Assembly: GCA_026936325.1 (NCBI GenBank)
Contig: JAPTHN010000003.1
Span: 67,451,192-67,515,191, forward strand
Direction: 5' to 3'
DNA from: Platynereis dumerilii
Taxonomy: Eukaryota > Annelida > Polychaeta > Phyllodocida > Nereididae
Length of the DNA: 64,000 nt
The notes beneath the pieces are model-generated. The model was not told the DNA's origin. It saw only the letters and a program-made list of their open reading frames with translations, and did no database searches. This document shows positions 56,414-64,000 of this stretch, one piece after another. The position numbers and the translations under genes were made by a program. Numbering within the stretch: position 1 is the first letter of the stretch; the number at the start of each line of letters is the position of its first letter.

Positions 56414-57010
56414 GGGTCTCCCTAGCAATTAGAATTCCCCAGTTGATAGCAATTACGACATCAATTGACACCCTCAATCGATTGCTCTTAATTTATTGAA
56501 TTGAAATACGGACATTCACTCCAGAAAAAAGCAATTAGGCACTAAATCAAAGCTTCAGAAGTGTCATCTATCTTTGTAAACAATCCTACGTCATGGGATA
56601 TCCCAATTTCTTGGAGTACTTCCTATCTACTCCAATCTACTCCGAACTACTCCCGGAAGTGCAAAACGAATGATCTGGAGTGAACTACTCTACTCCAGGA
56701 GGACACTGGGTACATTCGTTTCGCTGCTCCAAAGTGCTCTTGGAGTAGAGTAGTTCACTCCAGATCATTCGTTTTGCACTTCCGGGAGTAGTTTGGAGTA
56801 GATTGGAGTAGATCGGAAGTACTCCAAGAAATGGGGATATCCCATGACGTATGATTGTTTACATAAATAAATGACACTTCAGAAGCTTTCACTTAGTGGT
56901 TGATTGCGTGATTTCGATGTGGATTGCTGCAATTTCTATAGACACAATTAAAGCAATCGATTGGAGGTGCCAATTACAACATAAATTGCTATTAGCAAGG
57001 GAATCCTCGT
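56414..57010. mobile_element. Large fold-back (inverted-repeat) element
   Basis: Arms of about 280 bp (56414-56698 and 56741-57010) are inverted copies. Shared blocks include CAATCGATTGCT, TACGTCATGGGATATCCC, TTTCTTGGAGTACTTCC, ACTACTCCCGGAAGTGCAAA and ACGAATGATCTGGAGTGAAC. The 40-bp centre has GGGTACATTCGTTTCGCTGC. Both inner arms are packed with TACTCC/GGAGTA. No coding capacity. Confidence 0.75.
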
Positions 57011-57029
57011 AGCAAATAATGACGTGCCT

Positions 57030-57190
57030 AAGTACTCCTTTTCATTCGATTTGGACCAAGCTTGGAGTAAACTACACCAAGTTGGAGTAGTTTACTCTCA
57101 GAGTAGAAACGTCACTTCCGGGAGTAGTTTGGAGTAGTTTAGAGCAGGTGAATCGAATGTACCCTTTGGAGCAGCGAAACGAATGTACCC
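57030..57190. repeat. Second, shorter run of GGAGTAG motifs
   Basis: CTTCCGGGAGTAGTTTGGAG and GGAGCAGCGAAACGAATGTA repeat parts of the fold-back element, the latter as the complement of its centre. It looks like a rearranged partial copy of the same family. Confidence 0.6.
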
Positions 57191-57666
57191 GATTACAACA
57201 CAATTGGGAAAACCTAAAACCCGGGACAAGCGACCGGGACGACACGGGACGCCCGGGACGGACTAATTGCCGTGACAGCATTCCGGGACAGCCTGCACCC
57301 AAGTGCACCCAACTGCACTCCCTAGCACTAAGCACCCACTTGCACCAACTTTCAGGGTTAGTGTTAGAGTGAAGTTCAATGAACCAAGTTTCCTAGATTG
57401 CTGGGCAAGCCATGCGGAGTCACAAATATTTATTTTTCAGCCTGTACATATCATTGAAAACTACAACTACAGTTTAGTTTTAGGTGATCTTTATCTGTGA
57501 ATTGCCAAAACACATGGATCATCCACAAACAGCCTCAGTGTGACATAATAACTTTCCGTAAAAAAAACAAAACTGAAAGGTCGATACATATAGATCGAGC
57601 ACATGTATAGTGGATTATAAAGTTCACATTTTTACATTGGTTCAACAGGTATTCGGATGAAACACC
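57191..57666. other. Upstream region of the 497-residue protein gene
   Basis: No promoter motif fixed. TTCAACAG|GTATTCGG just before the start codon could be a 5-prime UTR splice acceptor. Confidence 0.35.
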
Positions 57667-60600
57667 ATGGCTGTTCCGAAAGGTTACGATGAGACCTGGA
57701 AGACAAATTTAGCTGATTGCATTGAAACTGTGAGTAACAAAATAAAGATATATATTCATTCAATCATTGCTAAAATCAGGGCTAATATATGTGTGAACCG
57801 GCTCCGACACGGCGACACCCAACTTCTTTTGCTCTCTTAAATCCCTGGTTCTATCCCATCCATATTTAATGTTATTCGATTGCTGTTTTCCTTGGTTTTC
57901 TTTCAAAATATGTTCTATTGACTTCAGCAAGGTAGATTCTCTGGGTGGTTCTATTTTTCATTTCTCTTCAATTAGAGTATTAAACCTCTTACCTTTATTA
58001 TTTTGGCGAAGTTATTGGTTTTCCGATAACTTCCAATTATTTTCTAATTACGAAAAGTACCTGCTTGTAAAAATACATTTGCTCTTGAGGGTAAGTACAT
58101 CCCTAATATAAATTATTTGCCATTGAAGACAGTGTTAAAGTTGTTCAAGTTGTCACACCAAAATGGCTAAAACGTCAAAGATATTGCATGAATCATAGAA
58201 CCAATGACTGTATCGTACCATTGAGGCATAGGCGTATCGGAGGGGGGGGGGCAGGGGGGGCAATCGCCCCCCCAAAAGTTTGGGAAACAGTAAGATTCGG
58301 GCAAAAAGACTAAAAAATTTGGGCAGATGATTAAATAAAAACTACTGAAAATTAATGATTTCCAGGCAATTTAATTTGAAAAGTTTATAAATTTAGATCG
58401 TGAAATTCGGCAACAGGGTATAAATTCAAAATGCAGCAAGCATGTGCCCCCACACATGCACATGCACCCACCCCCAAATAGGAATATGCACACATGCAAG
58501 GGCATGCTAACATTCACAGAGCATGCACATGCACTGGGCATGCAGAAATGCTGGAAGCATGCACATGCAGAGGACATGATCGAAACATGCACATGCAGGA
58601 AGCATGCCCATTCAGGTGACATGCATATCCAACAGGGGATAAATTCAAGATGCAGCATGCACATGCACCCACACATGCACATATGCACCCATCCCCATGC
58701 CGAAACATCAGAACATGCACACATGCTGGGGCCATGCAGGAAGATGCTAATATGGGGAGGACATGCACACATGCACAGAGCATGAATAATGCAGGGGACA
58801 TGCTGCAGTGACAAGCATGAGCATGTTGGCGATGTGCACATACTATGCATACACATGTAGACTTGTAAAGGTGCAGTTTTGACCTGACTTCTTTAAAATT
58901 AACCCACAACATGTACCAGCCTTGCCATTGAATTTGTGTCAGGGGCCTTTGTAGTATGTACCAGATGGGGGTTGTAATCTTGCAAAAGTAAGTACACCCT
59001 AAACGTAATGCTGAAAGATAGGAACAGAGGGTGTACTTATTTTTGCAAAATTATAAACCCCTATCTGGCACAAAGAGTAAAAAGACTCCTGATTAGGCTG
59101 ATAGAAATTTAATGGCCAGGCTGGTACAATGTAGTAGGGAATTAATTGGTATGATACAGTCATAGGTTCAATGATTCGTGCAATATCAGTGATGTTATAG
59201 CCATTACTGTGAGACACAGTTCTTTAACATGGACTTCAATGGCCAACCATTGAGTGGCGTACTTACTTTCAAGAGCAACTGTATGTAATTATATATTTTC
59301 AGGATTCTGGGAATAGATGGACGTCTGAGCCTGACTCAAAAGAGGAACGGCAACGGTTTGTCAGCAGGAAGAAGAGGTTGAGCAAACCGAAAAGACAAAC
59401 GTCAAAAAGGTAAAAGGTTTTTTCAAGTAACTTCGCTTTTAGTTGTAAATTTTGGAATTTTATTATTGTTATTACATTGCTGGAAAATTGTAGGAAATTC
59501 AGGCTTGTCATTACCTGAAAATGTCTGAATCGCAATGGAAATTTAGGAAAAGCGCCCACAAGTTTGACAAATTTTCAAAAGCTGCTTGTGATTTTTGTGA
59601 CACCATCATCACATTGCTTCAGAGAAATGTCGCTTCTCATTGTTAGGAATTTTCAGGTTATGTTTCTCATTGCTCGGAAATTTTTCCTTGTACTATTTTA
59701 AAATAAATGAAGTTAATCTGTTAAAAAGTTATATATATCATAATCTACAGTGCAGAGTGGTGGTAGTGCAGAGTGGGAACAATGCGAGTCGGGGACAGGG
59801 CTGACTGCAGAGAGGGAACAGTCCTATTTATTCGTTATTATGTGGCTTTTGTTGGTCAGGATCAATATTACTTTTCGTTGCATTACTTCAGTTTTAATTT
59901 TTTCCACCGGCATCTGTCTCAAGAGTAAATTTCTTGCTGGAATAATCAACTCTGATTATTCTATTTGGCTTTTGTAGAGGTTACAGTCCTATCTCCAGTC
60001 TTGATTCTACTAACTCAGAAGAATACGAAATTTCTGATTCTGATTGTGCCAGTCATGAAGTACCTAGTTACCGATATCCTTTGAGATCATCCGGAAAAGT
60101 GAAGACACAAGTCAGAAGAAAACTACGTCCAAACAGAAAGACATCCTTTAAAGAGGTACGTACTATATAAATTTAAGTGTGCACACAGACCTAAAATGAT
60201 ATTCAGCTCATATTTTACAGATACTTTATAGAGCTGTTCTGGAGATATTTCGATTTGAATTGGTAGGCCCCACCTAATTTTACTTGTCCACTGCTACTCT
60301 AGGCCCCTTTTACTGATCAATTTGATTGCCAGTAGATTGTCAGATCTACCAGCGATATGTGTTTTGGTGCGTAGACAAATTGTGTGGTGGAATGCACTTC
60401 AGAATCTGTTGTCTATCATGTCTATGCCTCAGCTTGCCTGGCAGTGGTTGGGTGGATAGAAGTTGGGTGGATAGGAGTCAGGTGGATAGGAGTCGGGGTG
60501 GATAGGAGTCGGTGGATAGGAGTCGGCGGAAAGGAGTTGGCTGGATAGGAGTTGGGTGGCCAGGACTTGGGTGGCCAGGACTTTGGTGGACAGGAGTTGG

Positions 60601-62616
60601 GTGGGCAGGAGTTGTTTGGACAGGTGTCGGGCGGATGGGAGTCGAGTGGAGGGAGTCAGGTGGATAGGAGTCGGGTGATTAGGAGTCGGGTGAACAGGAG
60701 TTGGGTGGACAGGAGTTGTTTGGACCGTAGTCGGGTGGATAGGAGTCGGGTGGAGGGAGTTGGGGGTTAGGAGTCGAGTCGGGTGGACAGGAGTCGGGTG
60801 GAGGGAGTCGGGTGGAGGGAGTCGGGTGGATAGGAGTCGGGTGGACAGGAGTCGGTGGATAGGAGTCGGGTGGTTAGGAGTTGGATGGTTAGGAGTGGGG
60901 TGATTAGGAGTCGGGTGGCTAAGAGTCGGGTGAGTGTGGATAGAAGACGTGTGGATAGGGGTCGGGTTGATAGGGGTCGGGTGGATAGGGGTTGGGTGGA
61001 TAGGATTTGGGTGGATAGGGTTGGGTGGATGGGAGTCCGGTGGATAGGGGTCGGCTGGATAGGATTTGGGTGGATAGGAGTCTGGTGGAGGGAGTTGGAT
61101 GGAGGAAGTCGGGTGGATAGGAGTCGGGTGGGTAGGAGTCGCGTGGATAGGAGTCGGGTGGATAGTAGTCGGGTGGTTGTCTATGGATCCCATCTTTATG
61201 ATGTTTTGGTACAGTTTTTGTCTGATTTTGCATGACGGTCGTCCATGCTGAAACATGATAGACTGAAATGCAAAATTACACAGTACAGCTGCCTCCATTA
61301 AACTAAAATTCTCAATACACATATTTTGCTTGTGTATACAAATGTCATTAAAAATAGGCGATCATTCAGTCCCTGTGGGACAGCATTGAGCGATCCATTC
61401 AATCTCCACACTAATTCTAGTTTGATCTACTTTAAATATTTTGGCTTCAAGAGCGTCATCTTTCTTTCAGAATGATACTACCAACAGTTCCTCTTCTGAA
61501 TCTGCAGAAACGGATGGTTCGGATGACTCGTCTGAACATGATGGTTCTTCTTGTGGTCTTCCGATGCCGGAACTATCCCCTGAGCAAAGGAGCTCTCCGC
61601 CAGTCCTAGAAAAAGAAGTTGTGGTGGAGTTGAGTGATATCATGAAGGAAATGCCTCCTATATCCTGGCAAGAATCGGAAAATCGTGCGACAATGCCTTC
61701 ACTGCAAAAGGAATCGGAATATCGTGCGACAATGCCTTCACTGCAAAAGGAATCGGAGCCGAAGGAAACGCCGCCTAAATTGCTACGAGAATCCAACTCA
61801 AAGGATATGCCGCCTCAATTGCAGCGGGAATCATGTGCCAGTGATCCTAAAGCAATAGTCCAACCCAAATCGAAAATGTCAAGGAATCGTTGCCCTAGAC
61901 ATGGTAATGGCGACCACGACAAACGACTCAGAGGTAAGAAGAGGAGCACAATGAATCTGATGCCTAAATTGAATCCTGTGCAGTTTTGGTCTCCTCCACA
62001 TTTGGTGAAAGAAGTTGGAATAAGGCAGAAGTGTCATGGTGATGTGACTTACTCAAAAACGAGTACTCCAGTGAAGAAGCTCCTGATGAAGAGAGGTGCG
62101 CAGAATGTTGAAGTTCGGAAAAATATGAAGCAACATGGTTCTGTCAATTCTGAGAGAGCAAAACCCCAGAGAAAGGAATTGACCTCTTTGAACGTTGCGG
62201 ATTGTGTGAATTGTGAGAATCGAGTCAACATTGCAAACATTGAAAATCTCGAAAACATTGAGCCTGTTGAAGAAGATGATTCTGAACGTGGAAGTTTGGG
62301 CTCAATGGAGTCGGCCATTGATGACCTCCTCAATGGAGTGGACACTATTGTTTTGGAATCAGAAGAAGGAGACAGTCTGACAGATGTGGAAGATTGTTTA
62401 ATTATTGAGGAAGATTGTTTGGCAATCAACCATGATGCAGATGACATACCTCATGTCAAGGCTTTATCTGAGATCGAAGTGAATGGCTTTCTTCAGCCTA
62501 ACTTCTCCATAACTATTCGATCCTGCATTTGTTATGCTGGAGAACACTCGCCGAAACAGTTCAGCACTCTTTCGGAGAGGTTTTGCAATTATTTGGATGA
62601 CAGTGAATCTGAGTAG
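57667..62616 (+). CDS. Unrecognised acidic, serine-rich protein, probably nuclear (4 exons)
   Basis: Exons 57667-57729, 59303-59409, 59978-60155 and 61471-62616 join in phases 0, 2, 0 with GT-AG borders to give 497 residues. I do not recognise the family. It starts MAVPKGYDETWKTNL. Basic clusters (RKKRLSKPKR near 45, RRKLRPNRK near 105) could be nuclear localisation signals; YRYPLRSSGK lies near 90. A serine/acid run follows (residues 120-145). Five tandem units of about 11 residues built on MPxLxxES occupy about 177-237, two of them identical at MPSLQKESE. The C-terminal third is acidic and ends YLDDSESE. There is no signal peptide or membrane segment. The start is supported by a good ATGG context; an untranslated first exon may lie upstream. 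Function unknown. Confidence 0.75.
58228..58275. repeat. G-run/C-run repeat remnant in intron 1
   Basis: A run of G followed by GGGGGGGCAATCGCCCCCCC, itself a hairpin, starting with GGCGTATCGG. It resembles the G-rich ends of the hAT-like MITE at 9812-9998. Confidence 0.45.
58430..58850. repeat. ATGCACATGCA-rich minisatellite in intron 1
   Basis: Irregular repeats of GCATGCACATGCA with longer phrases such as AACATGCACA and TTCAAAATGCAGCA / TTCAAGATGCAGCA recurring about 210 bp apart. Alternating purine/pyrimidine steps dominate. Confidence 0.75.
60440..61180. repeat. 15-bp minisatellite (GTCGGGTGGATAGGA) in intron 3
   Basis: About 740 bp of imperfect 15-bp units, variants including GTTGGGTGGACAGGA and GTCGGGTGGAGG. 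Because 15 is a multiple of 3, both strands show long repetitive frames (PPDSY on the minus strand), which I do not take as genes. Confidence 0.9.
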
Positions 62617-63214
62617 ACGACTAGTTCGTACAAACTCAGTAACAATACAGACCTATATTGTTCTATTCGTAGTCAGTTTAATAGTTATTAATCAGAAGTT
62701 ACAGTGTTTTAATGTTTAATCAGTTTTTATGCACAAAGCCTGTTGACAGTTTGTTTTATTTGCTGGCATTGATATCTATGATTTTATGCAAGATGTGAAT
62801 AGTATGTCTATTTTGTGTTGTTGGTGTTTGTACTTATGATGAAGTACTTAGAAAAAGGTATTCGTGAGTGAAAGTTAACTTGTTGGAGTCTGAAATTTGA
62901 GTTACAGGAGTTTTTTCGCATAACCAATCAGGAACTAATAGAAGTCAATTAGTAACAACATTTATCATCATACCTGAAAGGTATTTGGCAATTTGCTCCA
63001 TGATATGTGTACTATGTATATATACTTGTTAGCTCAAAAAACTTGTTCACTGCGTTATTTAACAGAATGTTAATCTCAGGTCTTATATATTGAAATTTAC
63101 ATAGAGGATACTTGAGGCATAGTCAAGACAAGTTCTAATTGTAATTTATGCTGTTTAGTCTAGGGCCTTGTGTAATCTCGTCGGCATTTAGACAAGAAGT
63201 TTGCCAACATATAC
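62617..63214. other. 3-prime UTR and flank of the 497-residue protein gene
   Basis: AT-rich, no other gene recognised; no canonical AATAAA was found close to the stop. Confidence 0.4.
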
Positions 63215-64000
63215 CATTTTCAAGGTAATTTTCTCAGCTTTCCAACGGTATATGTTGGCAATTTTTATTTTGATATCTTCATGGACAAATCGCCCTCCAA
63301 AAAATAGGCCTAATTTTGGCTGATTTTAGCCGATTTCCACCTTATTTTTTCCCAATTATGACGGTATTTTTAGTAATATAGAATTTTCTGAGCGTTTTAT
63401 GCACCCTTACTTGTGTATTATATACCATATAAAAGGATTTTTTTTCAGCTTTCCAACTGTATATGTCTGACATTTTTATTTTGACAAATTCATGGTTAAT
63501 TTGCCCTGGAAAAAAAGGCCATATTTTCACAGATTTTCCACGTATTTTTGCCTATTCTAATGGCATAGTCAGCAATATAACATTTTTCTCAGCTATTTCC
63601 AACTCTCACTTGTGTATTATATACCATATTAAAGGATATTTTATCAGCTTTCCAATGGTATATGTTGGCAACTTTCATTTTGATGCATTCAGGATCAACT
63701 CAACCTTCTAATAATAGGCTCTATTTTTGCCGATTTTCTCTTTATTTTTGCTGATTCTGACTGTATTTTTTTCCGAAATATTACTATTTCTGGGATATTT
63801 TTCCACTCTCACCTTTGTATTTGATAGCATATTAAAGGATATGTTCTCAACTTTCCAATGGTATATGTCAGCAATTCTTATTTTGATGCATAAGGATCAA
63901 ATAATCTGCCAAAGAAAAGGCCCAATTTTTGCTTATTTTCTCTGTATTTGTGCCAATTTTAACAGTATTTTCAGATATATGGCATTTTGTACGATGTTGT
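63215..64000. repeat. Degenerate tandem array of about 204 bp, running off the window
   Basis: CAGCTTTCCAA(C/T)GGTATATGT recurs near 63235, 63448, 63645 and 63847, each followed by ATTTTGA and, about 100 bp later, by TTATTTTTGCC-type DNA and then TATACCATAT-like DNA. Spacing is about 213, 197 and 202 bp. Four units are visible and the array continues beyond the end. Confidence 0.75.

Noticed and set aside
58371-58912. Cysteine/histidine-rich frames (MCMHSMC..., HMCMCGCMCM)
   Set aside because: Produced by the ATGCACATGC repeat, not a metallothionein or zinc protein.
60429-61322. 297-codon minus-strand frame of HPTP/PPDSY repeats
   Set aside because: A by-product of the 15-bp minisatellite inside an intron on the other strand.

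Overview
The window is nuclear DNA of an animal, most likely a repeat-rich marine invertebrate. The evidence is: protein genes split by GT-AG introns; a peroxisomal Lon protease whose closest remembered relative is human LONP2; a secreted Ly6/uPAR-type gene; channel genes that look like the TRP superfamily; tRNA-derived SINEs; many small terminal-inverted-repeat elements; satellites and minisatellites; and two LTR elements. The phylum cannot be set from sequence alone. All exon models were built by eye from reading frame, splice dinucleotides and phase.

Layout. 1-2.2 kb: a retroelement reverse-transcriptase scrap, a long hairpin and microsatellites. 2.4-11.5 kb: two ankyrin/TRP-like channel genes facing each other tail to tail (2436-5693 plus, 8187-11547 minus). 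Between them lie a copy of the last-exon end (5797-5952) and an inverted copy of the first exon with its upstream DNA (7045-7390). The single intron of each gene is largely filled by a different DNA element. 11.8-14.2 kb: a SINE and a Tc1-like transposon. 14.7-21.6 kb: a five-exon, two-domain Ly6/uPAR-like gene on the minus strand, its introns holding several small DNA elements. 22-27 kb: repeat debris and a 135-bp satellite of about 22 units. 27.75-40.05 kb: an 18-exon minus-strand LONP2 gene coding 841 residues and ending in the peroxisomal signal SKL; its first intron holds a young LTR element. 40.3-40.9 kb: an inverted-repeat element with a cluster of CRE-like sites upstream of LONP2. 41.8-46.3 kb: a purine-rich minisatellite built on an 84-bp unit. 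47.2-53.7 kb: a second, larger young LTR element. 53.8-57.2 kb: a minisatellite, a second tRNA-derived SINE and a large fold-back element. 57.7-62.6 kb: a four-exon plus-strand gene for an unrecognised acidic, serine-rich 497-residue protein with minisatellites in two introns. 63.2-64 kb: a roughly 204-bp tandem array that runs off the end.

The host genes do not form an obvious pathway: membrane channels, a surface/secreted three-finger protein, a peroxisomal protease and a probable nuclear protein. The most notable points are the channel cluster with its detached head and tail exon copies, the spliced Ly6 gene whose exon phases and cysteine spacing agree across both domains, and the CRE-like palindromes carried by a transposon-like element next to the LONP2 start. 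I did not find convincing evidence of a wholly new molecular system.
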